From the NCBI RefSeq assembly GCF_014656095.1, contig NZ_BNBT01000049.1, positions 1 through 54,304 on the forward strand: a DNA stretch of 54,304 nucleotides, given 5' to 3'. Shown here piece after piece: positions 1 to 8,871 of the stretch. The stretch is from Streptomyces longispororuber. Lineage in GTDB: Bacteria; Actinomycetota; Actinomycetes; Streptomycetales; Streptomycetaceae. The position numbers were made by a program, and so were the translations under genes. A model generated the notes under the pieces. That model made no database searches. It had not been told where the DNA came from and saw only the letters and a program-made list of their open reading frames with translations. Position 1 is the first letter of the stretch, and the number at the start of each line of letters is the position of its first letter.

Positions 1-80
1 GGGGCGGCCCGGTCCGGGCGGCACGCGGACGCGCCCCGCGCCACGTACCCGGTGGGAGGTGCTCGCGCGGCCGGGTCCGG

Positions 81-1073
81 TTACGGTCCCGAAGGCGTCG
101 GCGGTGGCGCGGGCGGGCCGTCCGCGGCGGCGTGGGCGCGGCGGTAGGCGCGCGGGGTGGTGCCGGTGAGGGCGCGGAAGTGGCGGCGCAGGGTGGCGGG
201 CGAGGTGAAGCCCGTGGCGCCGGCGACGCCCTCGACGGGCATGTCCGTCTCCCGCAGCAGCCGCATCGCCTCCCGCAGGCGGGCCCGCAGGACGTACTGG
301 AGCGGGCTGAGCCCGGTGTGGGCGCGGAAGCGGCGCGTCACGCCGCTGGGGCTCGTGCGTGCGTGGGCGGCGATCTCGGGGAGCGTGAGCGGGAGGTGGA
401 GGTGCTCCTCGATCCACCGCAGGGTGGGTTCGAGGCCCGTGCTCTCGGCGACCTCCCGGTCGATGGTCTCCTGGACGCTGTCCGCGTCCACGTGCAGTGG
501 CGTGATCAGTTCCCGTGACGTCTCCCCGGCGACGCGGCGGCCGTGGTCGCGGGCCAGCAGCCGCAGACAGACGTCCATGCCCCCGAAGACCCCGGCCGCC
601 GACCAGAACGGCCCGTCCTCGACGACCGTGCCGACCGGGTCGACGTCGATACGGGGGTACAGCGCGGCCAGTTCCTCCACGTGCCGCCACCCGGTCGTGG
701 CACGGCGGCCGTCCAGGAGGCCGGTGGCCGCGAGCGTGAACGTGCCGGTGCCCACGGCGGCGACGCGGCCGCCCCGGTGCGCCGCCGCCCGCAGCGCGGC
801 GGCGACGCCCTCGGGGGGCCGCCCGGCACGGGCGCCGTCGTGCCCGGGAACGAGGACGACGTCGGCGTCCGCCAGGCCTTCGAGGCCGTGCGGCGGGCGC
901 ACGGCGAGCGCCGGCCCCGGGCCGCCGGTCGCCCGGAACCCGGGTGCCGCGCAGAGCCTGACCTCGTAGGACACGCCGGGGTGTGCGCGGCAGGCGGTGC
1001 CGAAGACGAGGCCGGGCGTGGTGAGGTGGTGGCCCGGAGCCCCGTCGAGGGCGAGGACGGCGATCACTGGCAT
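81..1073 (-). CDS. GlxA-family AraC-type transcriptional regulator (paralogue 1)
   Basis: 330 aa. An N-terminal DJ-1/PfpI-like domain (about 1-190) is followed by an AraC-type double helix-turn-helix (about 215-315). The C-terminal signature is clear: LPEIAAHARTSPSGVTRRFR, then the LQYVLRARLREAMRLL helix and GFTSPATLRRHFRALTG. In this family the PfpI domain is thought to sense a ligand and the AraC domain binds DNA. The usual elbow CTGAFVLA reads GTGTFTLA here, so the nucleophilic Cys is Gly; a sensory rather than enzymatic role fits. It is very similar to the gene at 2185-3285. No Shine-Dalgarno precedes the ATG, so translation may be leaderless. Target genes are unknown; the adjacent protease is a candidate by position only. 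Confidence 0.9.
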   Translation of the reverse strand: MPVIAVLALDGAPGHHLTTPGLVFGTACRAHPGVSYEVRLCAAPGFRATGGPGPALAVRPPHGLEGLADADVVLVPGHDGARAGRPPEGVAAALRAAAHRGGRVAAVGTGTFTLAATGLLDGRRATTGWRHVEELAALYPRIDVDPVGTVVEDGPFWSAAGVFGGMDVCLRLLARDHGRRVAGETSRELITPLHVDADSVQETIDREVAESTGLEPTLRWIEEHLHLPLTLPEIAAHARTSPSGVTRRFRAHTGLSPLQYVLRARLREAMRLLRETDMPVEGVAGATGFTSPATLRRHFRALTGTTPRAYRRAHAAADGPPAPPPTPSGP

Positions 1074-1178
1074 GTCACGAATCCAACCATCCGCGCGGAC
1101 CGGCCGGCGTCCACCGCCCGCGCGGTGCGCCGGCCGGCCGCGCTCACCGGGTCGTCCGCCTGCCGCGTGGGCCGCCGG

Positions 1179-2045
1179 TCAGCCCTTGTGGATCGTCTTG
1201 TGGATCCAGCTCGTGAAGGCGGGCACGTTGGAGTAGAGCCCCGGCCCCGTCCCGCAGCCCACGCGCTGGCTGCCCGGCCCGGACGTGGTGCCGATGAGTT
1301 CCCAGCGGCCGTTCTTGCCGCGCTGGATCTGCGGGCCGCCGGAGTCGCCGTTGCACGCCATGGCCTTCGGCTTGGGGCTGACCGTGCACAGCCGCGTCTT
1401 GCCCGCCCAGCCGGGGGCGCACTCGCTCACCGCGCCCCGGCGCGTGTCCAGTTCCTGCAGGCGGTTCGGGAACTTCGCGTCCTCCAGCGACGGCGCCTCG
1501 ACGACCGTGCCGTAGCCGAGGATGCGGGTGGGCGTGCCGACCGGGCCCGCCTTCTCGGCGATGCGGATGGGCTTCTGGGCCACGGGGCGGTCCAGGCGTA
1601 TCAGCGCGAGGTCGTTCTTGTTGTGCGTGGTGCCCGTCATGTCCTGCACGTAGCCGGGGTGGGTGACGATCTTGTCGATGTTCCGGACGGAGCCGCCGGT
1701 CGTACGGTGGTCGCTGCCGACGCGGATCTTGCCGGTCAGCGTGGCCAGCTCGGGGTTGACGCAGTGCGCGGCCGTGAGGACCCACTGCTTGTCGATCAGC
1801 GTCGCGCCGCACTGGGCGCCGTACTGCTCGATCGGCACCGTCGCCATGAAGGAGTAGTGCTGCGTGGCGTCGTCGCCGTTGACGATGGCGTGCGCGCTGC
1901 CGGTCATCACCGTGACGCCGAGGAGCGCGGTCGCGCCGAGCGCCGCGGCACCGCGGGCGAGCAGCCGGCGCGGGCCCCGCCGGGAGCGGTCGGCGAGGTC
2001 GGAGGACGGGGTTTCGATGGCGGGAGCGGTGTCCGTGGCGTGCAT
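1179..2045 (-). CDS. secreted trypsin-like serine protease (S1 family)
   Basis: 288 aa. A long signal region with an Arg-rich n-region and hydrophobic core ends in SAHA, directly followed by IVNGDDA, the usual N-terminus of a mature S1 protease, so there is almost no propeptide. The catalytic triad is visible: His in LTAAHC, Asp in NDLALIRLD and Ser in CNGDSGGPQ. Paired Cys (AAHC, CAPGW, RLCTV, MACNGD, VGCGTG) suggest disulfides. Length is normal for Streptomyces extracellular trypsins. It is divergent from the GlxA-type regulator at 2185 with 139 nt between, so shared control is plausible. Exact substrate preference cannot be read from sequence. Confidence 0.93.
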   Translation of the reverse strand: MHATDTAPAIETPSSDLADRSRRGPRRLLARGAAALGATALLGVTVMTGSAHAIVNGDDATQHYSFMATVPIEQYGAQCGATLIDKQWVLTAAHCVNPELATLTGKIRVGSDHRTTGGSVRNIDKIVTHPGYVQDMTGTTHNKNDLALIRLDRPVAQKPIRIAEKAGPVGTPTRILGYGTVVEAPSLEDAKFPNRLQELDTRRGAVSECAPGWAGKTRLCTVSPKPKAMACNGDSGGPQIQRGKNGRWELIGTTSGPGSQRVGCGTGPGLYSNVPAFTSWIHKTIHKG

Positions 2046-2184
2046 GAACGGGCCTTTCGCAAGAGTGCTGGAGCTTGCGCGGGCGAGGCGTCCGTCCGCC
2101 TCCGTCCCGCTGCTCTGCGATCATCCTTCGCGGGCGCACCCCGCGAACAGCGGCTGCGATGTCACCCTGGGCTAAATTCTGGAC

Positions 2185-3285
2185 ATGTCAGTGATCGCCG
2201 TCCTCGCCCTCGACGGAGCCCCGGGGCACCAGCTCACCGCCCCCGGCCTGGCCTTCGCCACGGCGGCGAGGCACCACCACCCGGTCGCGTACGAGGTGCG
2301 GGTCTGCGCGGGGCCGGGGTTCCGGAGCACGGGCGGCCCCGCGCCCTTCGGCGTCGAGACGCCCTGGGGCATGGAGGGGCTCGACGACGCCGACACGGTG
2401 CTGCTGCCGGGGCACGAGGGCTTCCGCGCCGCGCCGCCGCCCGGGGTCGCGGACGCGCTGCACGCCGTGGTGGCGCGCGGGGCGCGCGTCGGCGCCGTCG
2501 GCACCGGCACGTTCACGCTCGCGGCCACCGGCCTCCTGGACGGACGCCGGGCCGCCACCAGCCGGCGGCACACGCGGGAGCTGGCGCGGCTGCACCCCCG
2601 TGTCGACGTGGACCCCGAGGGGTCCGCGGTGGCCGACGGCCCCTTCCACAGCGCGGCCGGGGTGCTCGGAGGTGTCGACCTGTGTCTGCACCTGATCACC
2701 CTGGAACACGGCGAGTCGGTGGCCATCGAGACGGAGCGGCAGCTCTTCCTGCATCTGCACGCGGAGCCGGACGACGCCGACGGGACGGCTGCCGGGGCGG
2801 GGCCGCGGGCCGGCCGCGCGCGGGCCGGGTCGGGCCACGCCGAGGGCGACCTCGCGCAGCCCGGCCCGCGAGCCGTCCAGGGGGCCGCCGCCGAGGCCGC
2901 GTACAACGCCGTCACGCCGCCCGGCAGCAGCCTGGAACCGGTGACGCGGTGGATGGAGGCCAACCTCCACCACCCGCTCACCCTCGACGACATCGCGGGC
3001 CGGGCGGGGCTCGGCGTCCGGAGCCTGACCCGCCGCTTCCGCGCCGAGACGGGGCTCACCCCGCTCCAGTACCTGCTCCGTACGCGGATCCAGCACGCCC
3101 AGCGGCTCCTGGAGCGCACCGACGACCCGGTGGAGCGCATCGCGGCCCGCAGCGGCCTCGGCACCCCCGCCAACCTGCGCCACCACTTCCAGCGCGCCAC
3201 CGGCACCAGCCCCACCGTCTACCGCACGGCGTTCCGCGCGCTGGTCTCCGACATGACGTGGCCGGAGCGGTCCGGGGAGCCGTAG
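2185..3285 (+). CDS. GlxA-family AraC-type transcriptional regulator (paralogue 2)
   Basis: 366 aa. It has the same two-domain plan as the gene at 81-1073 and near-identical opening residues (SVIAVLALDGAPGH versus PVIAVLALDGAPGH). The PfpI elbow again reads GTGTFTLA, lacking the Cys. An extra Gly/Ala/Arg-rich segment (about residues 192-240) separates the domains and is absent from paralogue 1. The AraC part carries LDDIAGRAGLGVRSLTRRF and GTPANLRHHFQRATG. TAAATT ends 6 nt before the ATG and no ribosome binding site is seen, so the mRNA may be leaderless. The gene is convergent with the ketosynthase at 3319. Confidence 0.9.
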   Translation: MSVIAVLALDGAPGHQLTAPGLAFATAARHHHPVAYEVRVCAGPGFRSTGGPAPFGVETPWGMEGLDDADTVLLPGHEGFRAAPPPGVADALHAVVARGARVGAVGTGTFTLAATGLLDGRRAATSRRHTRELARLHPRVDVDPEGSAVADGPFHSAAGVLGGVDLCLHLITLEHGESVAIETERQLFLHLHAEPDDADGTAAGAGPRAGRARAGSGHAEGDLAQPGPRAVQGAAAEAAYNAVTPPGSSLEPVTRWMEANLHHPLTLDDIAGRAGLGVRSLTRRFRAETGLTPLQYLLRTRIQHAQRLLERTDDPVERIAARSGLGTPANLRHHFQRATGTSPTVYRTAFRALVSDMTWPERSGEP

Positions 3286-3318
3286 ACACGTCAGGACACC
3301 GCCGTCGGCGGCCGGGGT

Positions 3319-4599
3319 TCACCGCTCCGCCGTGCGGGCGGCGCGAGCGGGGTGAGGCCACGGGCGCAGGTGTCGTGCGCCGGTGAACACGAGGGAGACG
3401 TTCTGTCCGCCGAAGCCGAAGGAGTTGCTGAGCACGGCCTCCTGCGGGGCCTCTCGTGGCGCGGTGACGACATCGAGGTCGATGTCGGGTCCGACGCCGG
3501 CCTCGGTGAGGTTGCGGGTCGGCGGGATGACGCCGTGCTCCACGCTGAGGACGGCGACGAGCGCCTCGATGGCACCGGCCGCGCCGAAGAGGTGACCGAG
3601 CGCCGCCTTGGGGGCCGTCACGGTGGCGCGGCCGAAGACCTTCCTGATCGCGTGCGCCTCGGCGACGTCGCCGAGCGGGGTTCCGGTGGCGTGGGCGTTG
3701 ACGTGGCCTATCCGCTCGGGGGCCAGGCCGGCTTGCGCGAGGGCCTTCCGCATCGCCGACACCTGGCCGCTGCCGTCGGCGGCGGGCGCCGTGATGTGGT
3801 GGGCGTCGGCGGCGATGCCGGCGCCCGCGAGGACCGCGTGGACGCGCGCGCCCCGGGCGGCGGCGTGCTCGGCGCTTTCCAGCACGACGACGGCCGCGCC
3901 CTCGCTGAGGACGAATCCGGTGCGGTCCGCGGCGAACGGCCGTGACGCCGACGCGGGTTCGGCGGTGTGCCGCGACAGTGCTTGCGCCTGGGCGAAGCCG
4001 GCCACGGTGATCGGGGTGATCGCGGCCTCGGTGCCGCCCGCGATGACCACGTCCGCCTCGCCCGCGCGGATGAGCCTCGCCCCCAGGGCGATGGCCTCGG
4101 CCCCGGAGGAGCACGCCGAGACGGGCGTGTGGACCCCGGCCCGTGCGCCGTACTCGATGCTGACCAGGGCGGCTGCCGCGTTGGGCATGAGCATCGGGAC
4201 CGTGCGGGGCGAGACGCGCCGCGCCCCGGCGGCCTCCAGGGCGTCGTCCTCCCTCAGGAGCGTCCCCACGCCTCCGATGCCCGTGCCGACCGCCGACGCG
4301 AGCCGGTCGGGGTCCACCCGCGGGGCACCGGCGTCGGCCCAGGCCTCGGCCGCCGCGACGAGGGCCGCCTGCTGCGAGCGGTCGAGCCGCCTGGCCCGCA
4401 CCGGCGGCAGCGACGCGGCGGGGTCGACCGCCATCGTCCCCGCGACGGTGTCGGGAAGGCCGCTGCCCTCGTGGCCTCGCAGGACGCCGCCGCGGATGCC
4501 GGACTCGCCCGCGAGCAGGCCTTTCCAGGTGGACTCCACGTCCGCGCCGAGGGGGGTGAGCGCGCCGAGTCCGGTGACGACGACTTCAGTCCGTTGCAC
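3319..4599 (-). CDS. beta-ketoacyl-ACP synthase (FabF/KAS II type)
   Basis: 426 aa from GTG 4599, chosen because the protein then begins QRTEVVVTGLGALTPLG as in FabF and an AAAGG box lies upstream. It performs decarboxylative Claisen condensation of acyl and malonyl-ACP. The Cys-His-His triad is intact: Cys163 in SACSSGAEA, His in NAHATGTPLGD and His in KAALGHLFGAAG. It stands alone without an ACP, malonyltransferase or reductase beside it, so it is an accessory ketosynthase rather than the housekeeping fab cluster. It is divergent from a TetR gene, with two matching palindromes in the gap, so repression by that TetR is very likely. Native product unknown. Confidence 0.92.
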   Translation of the reverse strand: MQRTEVVVTGLGALTPLGADVESTWKGLLAGESGIRGGVLRGHEGSGLPDTVAGTMAVDPAASLPPVRARRLDRSQQAALVAAAEAWADAGAPRVDPDRLASAVGTGIGGVGTLLREDDALEAAGARRVSPRTVPMLMPNAAAALVSIEYGARAGVHTPVSACSSGAEAIALGARLIRAGEADVVIAGGTEAAITPITVAGFAQAQALSRHTAEPASASRPFAADRTGFVLSEGAAVVVLESAEHAAARGARVHAVLAGAGIAADAHHITAPAADGSGQVSAMRKALAQAGLAPERIGHVNAHATGTPLGDVAEAHAIRKVFGRATVTAPKAALGHLFGAAGAIEALVAVLSVEHGVIPPTRNLTEAGVGPDIDLDVVTAPREAPQEAVLSNSFGFGGQNVSLVFTGARHLRPWPHPARAARTAER

Positions 4600-4613
4600 G
4601 TGCCGGGACCTTT

Positions 4614-4630
4614 CTTGTACGCGATACAAG
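4614..4630. promoter_or_regulatory. putative TetR operator 1 (ketosynthase side)
   Basis: The perfect inverted repeat CTTGTA-cgcga-TACAAG lies 15 nt upstream of the ketosynthase GTG. Its arms match those of the site at 4645-4659. Centre-to-centre distance is 30 bp, close to three helical turns. Binding by the adjacent TetR protein is inferred. Confidence 0.75.
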
Positions 4631-4644
4631 CAGAACGACGTCTG

Positions 4645-4659
4645 TTGTATCACATACAA
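4645..4659. promoter_or_regulatory. putative TetR operator 2 (regulator side)
   Basis: The perfect inverted repeat TTGTA-tcaca-TACAA ends 7 nt before the GTG of the TetR gene, where bound repressor would block its own expression. It shares both arms and the 5-nt spacer length with operator 1. Confidence 0.75.
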
Positions 4660-4666
4660 TTCCTGG

Positions 4667-5284
4667 GTGGACAAGAAGCGAACCGAAGCCCGGGCGCCGT
4701 CGGCCCGGTCGCGTGACCGCGGTCGCGCGACGCGGCGCCGGCTGATCGAGGCGACCGCACAGCTCTGCACGGAACGGTCCGGCGGCGAGGTGAGCGTCGC
4801 CGAGATCGCGCACGCGGCGGGCGCCTTCCCCAACCAGGTCACCTACTACTTCGGCTCCAAGGACGCGCTGCTCGTGCACGCCGCCTTCCTCGGCCTGCTG
4901 CACGACGCGCGACGCCTGGAGCGCCTCGGCCACCAGGCCCCCGACGCGGCGGCGTTCCGGCGCAACGTCGCCCGCGCCGCACTGGCCATGCCCTCGCTCC
5001 CCTCGGCCGCGCGGGCGCTGGCCGCCGCGGTGTCCAGGCCCGAACTCGCCCCCGTGGTCGACCGGCACCTCCAGTTGCTGTTCCGGCAGTCCGAGCGCTT
5101 CGCGCGCCGGCTCCTCGACGGCCGCGGCTGGAAGGCCCGCCGACCGCTCGCCGTGGAGGCCCGCACCTTCTGGAGCACCGCGCTCGGCGCCGTGCTGCTC
5201 GTCCGCGCGGGGGCGCACGGCACGGTCGCCGACCTGGACCTCGCCGGGGCACTGACCATCCACGACGAAGCCGAGCGCGGCTAG
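4667..5284 (+). CDS. TetR-family transcriptional regulator
   Basis: 205 aa from GTG 4667, giving DKKRTEARAPSARSRDRGRA and then the TetR helix-turn-helix (about 20-68: RRLIEATAQLC, SVAEIAHAAGAFPNQVTYYF, GSKDALL). The HTH ends in the usual YYFGSKDAL recognition pattern. The C-terminal half is the variable ligand domain and shows no specific motif. The gene is divergent from the FabF-like gene with twin TTGTA-N5-TACAA palindromes between, so it probably represses both genes. The ligand may be an acyl-CoA or a fatty-acid-like effector; that is a guess from the neighbour. Confidence 0.88.
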   Translation: MDKKRTEARAPSARSRDRGRATRRRLIEATAQLCTERSGGEVSVAEIAHAAGAFPNQVTYYFGSKDALLVHAAFLGLLHDARRLERLGHQAPDAAAFRRNVARAALAMPSLPSAARALAAAVSRPELAPVVDRHLQLLFRQSERFARRLLDGRGWKARRPLAVEARTFWSTALGAVLLVRAGAHGTVADLDLAGALTIHDEAERG

Positions 5285-5333
5285 CCGGGCCGGGGTCGCG
5301 GGGGCCGGGCCCGCCGTGCGTACGAGGCCCGCG

Positions 5334-6299
5334 TCAGCGCTCTCCCCGGGCGCCGGGGTGCGGTGGGGAGCGGAAGGTGCGGCGGTAGGCGTCCGGGGCG
5401 ACGCCCACGGTGCGGGCGAAGTGGCGGCGCAGGGTGGTGGCGGTGCCCATGCCGGTGGCCGTGGCGATGGAGTCCACGGTCCGGTCGGTGGTCTCGAGGA
5501 GTTCCTGGGCGCGGCGGATGCGCTGGCCGTGCAGCCACCGCAGCGGGGTGGTGCCGGTCACCTGCCTGAAGTGGCGGCCCAGGTGGCGTGAGCTCATCCG
5601 TGCCTGGCGGGCCAGGTCCTCCACGGTGAGCGGCTCGTCCAGCCGCTCCAGTACCCAGGGGATGAGGTCGGTGAGCGGATGGCTGCCCGGGGCGGGGACG
5701 GGGGTCGCGACGAACTGGGCCTGGCCGCCCTCCCGGTGGGGCGGCACGACCAGGCGCCGGGCGATGGTGTTGGCGATCGACGCGCCGTGGTCGAGGCGGA
5801 CCAGGTGCAGGCACAGGTCCATGGCGGCGGCCTTGCCCGCGGAGGTGAGCACGCGGCCGTTGTCGACGTAGAGGACGTCCGGGTCCACCGTGACCTCCGG
5901 GTGGCGGCGGGCCAGTTCCCGGGTGTGCGCCCAGTGCGTGGTGGCCCGCCTGCCGTCGAGGAGGCCGGCGGCGGCCAGGACGAAGGCGCCCGTGCACAGG
6001 GAGGCCACGCGGGCCCCTGCCTCGTGGGCCGCGCGTACCGCGTCGACGAGGTCGGCGGGCGGGTCCCGGTCGGTGTCGGCCAGGGCCGGGACGATCACGG
6101 TGTCGGCGTGTGCGAGGTGGTCGAGGCCGTGGTCGGGTGCGAGCCGGAAGCGGCCGACCTGTACGGCGTCCGGCCCGCAGAGCCGGAAGTGGTACCAGGG
6201 GTCCGCGATGTGGGTCAGGTCGGCGCCGAACACCTCGGTGGCGAGGGCCAGTTCGAGGTGCAGCATGCCGTCGGTGACGGCCATCGCGACGGTGGGCAT
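5334..6299 (-). CDS. GlxA-family AraC-type transcriptional regulator (paralogue 3)
   Basis: 321 aa from ATG 6299 (MPTVAMAVTDGMLHLELALA). A DJ-1/PfpI domain (about 1-180) is followed by an AraC HTH (about 220-315; VEDLARQARMSSRHLGRHFR, then GMGTATTLRRHFARTVG). This copy keeps the Cys of the elbow (LCTGAFVLAAAGLLDGRRAT), unlike the two neighbours. The start codon lacks a ribosome binding site and TACACT lies 7 nt upstream, so a leaderless mRNA is likely. It is divergent from the reductase at 6448, which is the best candidate target by position. Confidence 0.9.
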   Translation of the reverse strand: MPTVAMAVTDGMLHLELALATEVFGADLTHIADPWYHFRLCGPDAVQVGRFRLAPDHGLDHLAHADTVIVPALADTDRDPPADLVDAVRAAHEAGARVASLCTGAFVLAAAGLLDGRRATTHWAHTRELARRHPEVTVDPDVLYVDNGRVLTSAGKAAAMDLCLHLVRLDHGASIANTIARRLVVPPHREGGQAQFVATPVPAPGSHPLTDLIPWVLERLDEPLTVEDLARQARMSSRHLGRHFRQVTGTTPLRWLHGQRIRRAQELLETTDRTVDSIATATGMGTATTLRRHFARTVGVAPDAYRRTFRSPPHPGARGER

Positions 6300-6447
6300 G
6301 TCCGGAAGTGTATGGGTCGTGTCGGTGCGGACACTCGTGTGCGGCTGCCGCGGCGCGACAGGATCCGTACGACACGGCGGGCCGTACTCCGGGGACCGGC
6401 CCGCCGCGGGTCGTCCACATCCGGACGCGTACGAGGAAGCAGGGCTC

Positions 6448-7479
6448 ATGGGAACGGGACAGACGGTGGCGGTGTTCGGCGCCTACGGGCACACCGGGCG
6501 GTTCGTGGTGGCGGAGCTGGCGGCGCGCGGGTTCGTCCCGGTGCTGTCCGGCCGCGACGGCCACAAGTTGAAGGTACTGGCCCACGAGAGCGGGTTCGAG
6601 GCGCGGGTGGCGACGGTCGACGCGCCGGAGTCGCTCGACCGTGCGCTGGCCGGCACCGCGGCCGTGCTCAACTGCGCGGGGCCGTTCGCCTCCACGACCG
6701 CCCCCGTGATCGAGGCGGCCCTGCGGGCCGGCATCCCCTACCTGGACGTGGCGGCCGAACTCGAGGCGAACATCGACACCTTCGCGCACTTCGCCGACCG
6801 GGCGCGCGCGGCGGGCGCGGTGGTCGTCCCGGCGATGGCCTTCTTCGGCGGCCTCGGCGACCTGCTGGTCACCGCGGCCATGGGTGACTGGACGCGGGCC
6901 GACGAGGCGCACGTCGCGTACGGCCTGAGCAGTTGGCACCCCACCGCCGGGACCCGGCTCTCGGGCGCGGTCTCCCGCGAGCGGCGCGGCGAGCGGCGCA
7001 TGCGCTTCACGAACGGGCGGTGGGAGTACCGCACCGACGCCCCGCCCACCCTGGAGTGGCGCTTCCCCGAGCCGCTGGGCCCCCGGACGGTGATCGGGGA
7101 GTTCACCATGGCCGACGTGGTGACCGTCCCCAGCCATCTGTCCATCCCGGACGTGACCACGTACATGACGGCCGACGCCGTCCGCGACATCGCGTCCCCG
7201 GACACGCCGGCCCCGTCCGCGACCGACGCGAGCGGCCGGTCCGACCAGACCTTCCTCATCGACGCGGTCGTCCGCGCGGACGGTGCCGAACGCCGCGCGG
7301 TGGCCCACGGCCGGGACATCTACGCCGTCACGGCCCCCCTCGTCGTGGAGGCCCTCGACCGCGTCCTCACAGGCCGCACCCGCACGACCGGCGTGGCCGC
7401 GGCGGGCGCCCTCTTCGACGCCCGTGACTTCCTGGAGGCTCTGGCGCCGCATGTGAGGGTGGCGGGGATCGGGCGATAG
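6448..7479 (+). CDS. saccharopine dehydrogenase-like NAD(P)-binding protein
   Basis: 343 aa from ATG 6448, preceded by GAGGAAGCAGG. The N-terminus carries a Rossmann motif, VAVFGAYGHTGRFVV (GxxGxxG), followed by LSGRDGHKL, the usual NADP-contacting stretch, and AAVLNCAGPF, a family signature. This resembles the saccharopine dehydrogenase-like and trans-acting enoyl reductase families, which act on varied substrates, so the reaction is not assignable. It is divergent from GlxA paralogue 3 and converges with the MFS gene across 9 nt without an evident terminator. Confidence 0.85.
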   Translation: MGTGQTVAVFGAYGHTGRFVVAELAARGFVPVLSGRDGHKLKVLAHESGFEARVATVDAPESLDRALAGTAAVLNCAGPFASTTAPVIEAALRAGIPYLDVAAELEANIDTFAHFADRARAAGAVVVPAMAFFGGLGDLLVTAAMGDWTRADEAHVAYGLSSWHPTAGTRLSGAVSRERRGERRMRFTNGRWEYRTDAPPTLEWRFPEPLGPRTVIGEFTMADVVTVPSHLSIPDVTTYMTADAVRDIASPDTPAPSATDASGRSDQTFLIDAVVRADGAERRAVAHGRDIYAVTAPLVVEALDRVLTGRTRTTGVAAAGALFDARDFLEALAPHVRVAGIGR

Positions 7480-7488
7480 GGCGGCGTG

Positions 7489-8871
7489 TCACACCGTACG
7501 TACGGGTCGGTCACCGGCCGATGCCTGCTCGGGCGCGGGGGGTTCCGCGTCCGCGAGGTCCCGGTGGCGGGTCTCGGTGGCGCAGGCGAGGGCGACGACG
7601 GTGAGCAGGACGGCGGCCATGACGTAGAGGGCGATGGGCGCGGCGCTGTCGTACTCGGCGAGCAGGGCGGTGGCGATGAGCGGGGCCGGGGCGCCGGCGG
7701 CCACGGACGAGAACTGGGCGCCGATCGACGCCCCGGAGTAGCGCATGCGGGTGGCGAACAGCTCGGAGAAGAACGCCGCCTGCGGGGCGTACATCGCGCC
7801 GTGGAAGAGGAGGGCCACGGTGACGGCGGTGACGAGCGCCGCGAAGGACTGCCGGTCGACCAGGGTGAAGAAGGGGTGGATCCAGATGCCCGTGCCGAGG
7901 GCGCCGACGAGGTAGACGGGACGGCGCCCGATCCTGTCGGAGAGGGCGCCCCACAGGGGGATGGTTACGAAGTGGACGGCGGAGGCGATCAGGACGGCGT
8001 TGAGCGCGGTCTGCTTGCTCGTGTCGGCGTGCTCGGTCGCGTACACGAGGATGAACGCGGTGACGACGTAGTAGGAGATGTTCTCCGCCATGCGGGTGCC
8101 CATGGCGATGAGGACGTCGCGCCAGTGGTCGCGCAGGACGGCGACCAGGGGCGGCTTCTCGCGCGGGGCCCGTGCGGCCTTGCGGCGTTCGGCCGCGGCG
8201 AGGGCGGCCTTGAAGACCGGTGACTCGTCGACGGAGAGCCGGATCCACAGGCCGACGAGCACCAGCGCGCCGGAGAGCAGGAACGGCACCCGCCACCCCC
8301 AGGAGGTGAACGCCGCGTCCGACAGGGTCGACGTCAGCGTGGCGAGGACGCCCGTGGCCAGCAACTGCCCGGCGGGCGCCCCGGTCTGCGGCCACGAGGC
8401 CCAGAAGCCGCGCCGCCGGGCGTCACCGTGCTCCGCCACCAGCAGCACCGCGCCGCCCCATTCGCCGCCCAGGGCAAACCCCTGCACCAGGCGCAACAGG
8501 GTGAGCAGCAGGGGGGCGGCCGAGCCGACGGTGGCGTGGGTGGGGAGCAGCCCGATCAGGAAGGTCGCGCCGCCCATCATCAACAGGCTGTACACCAGGA
8601 GCTTCTTGCGGCCCAGCCGGTCGCCGAAGTGGCCGAAGACGAGGGCGCCGACGGGGCGGGCGGCGAAGCCGACGGCGTAGGTCAGGAAGGACAGGAGCGT
8701 GCCGACCAGGGGGTCGGAGTCGGGGAAGAAGAGCTTGTTGAACACGAGCGCGGCGGCCGCGCCGTAGAGGAAGAAGTCGTACCACTCGATGGTGGTGCCG
8801 ATGAGGCCGGCCGCCACGATCTTCTTGAGGTCGCGCGGGGCCTGGGGTCGTGCTGAGGGTGGGGACGCCAT
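7489..8871 (-). CDS. MFS transporter, metabolite:H+ symporter (MHS) family
   Basis: 460 aa from ATG 8871; a GTG 12 nt upstream is an alternative. It opens with LKKIVAAGLIGTTIEWYDFFLYG, the MHS-family first helix with its acidic EWYDF motif. The loop motif FGHFGDRLGRKKLLV follows TM2 and repeats in GALSDRIGRRP in the second half. About 12 membrane segments are visible. MHS members import organic acids, betaines or shikimate-like compounds with protons; the substrate here is not readable. A polar stretch (AAERRKAARAPREKPP) forms the central cytoplasmic loop. Confidence 0.9.
   Translation of the reverse strand: MASPPSARPQAPRDLKKIVAAGLIGTTIEWYDFFLYGAAAALVFNKLFFPDSDPLVGTLLSFLTYAVGFAARPVGALVFGHFGDRLGRKKLLVYSLLMMGGATFLIGLLPTHATVGSAAPLLLTLLRLVQGFALGGEWGGAVLLVAEHGDARRRGFWASWPQTGAPAGQLLATGVLATLTSTLSDAAFTSWGWRVPFLLSGALVLVGLWIRLSVDESPVFKAALAAAERRKAARAPREKPPLVAVLRDHWRDVLIAMGTRMAENISYYVVTAFILVYATEHADTSKQTALNAVLIASAVHFVTIPLWGALSDRIGRRPVYLVGALGTGIWIHPFFTLVDRQSFAALVTAVTVALLFHGAMYAPQAAFFSELFATRMRYSGASIGAQFSSVAAGAPAPLIATALLAEYDSAAPIALYVMAAVLLTVVALACATETRHRDLADAEPPAPEQASAGDRPVRTV

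Noticed and set aside
543..3386. 947-codon open frame on the plus strand
   Set aside because: It is antisense or out of frame to three clear genes, is rich in Arg/Gly/Pro/Ala as expected from G+C bias, and shows no domain.
5281..7452. 723-codon minus-strand open frame
   Set aside because: It spans the reductase on the opposite strand and the GlxA gene in another frame; composition is typical of a shadow.
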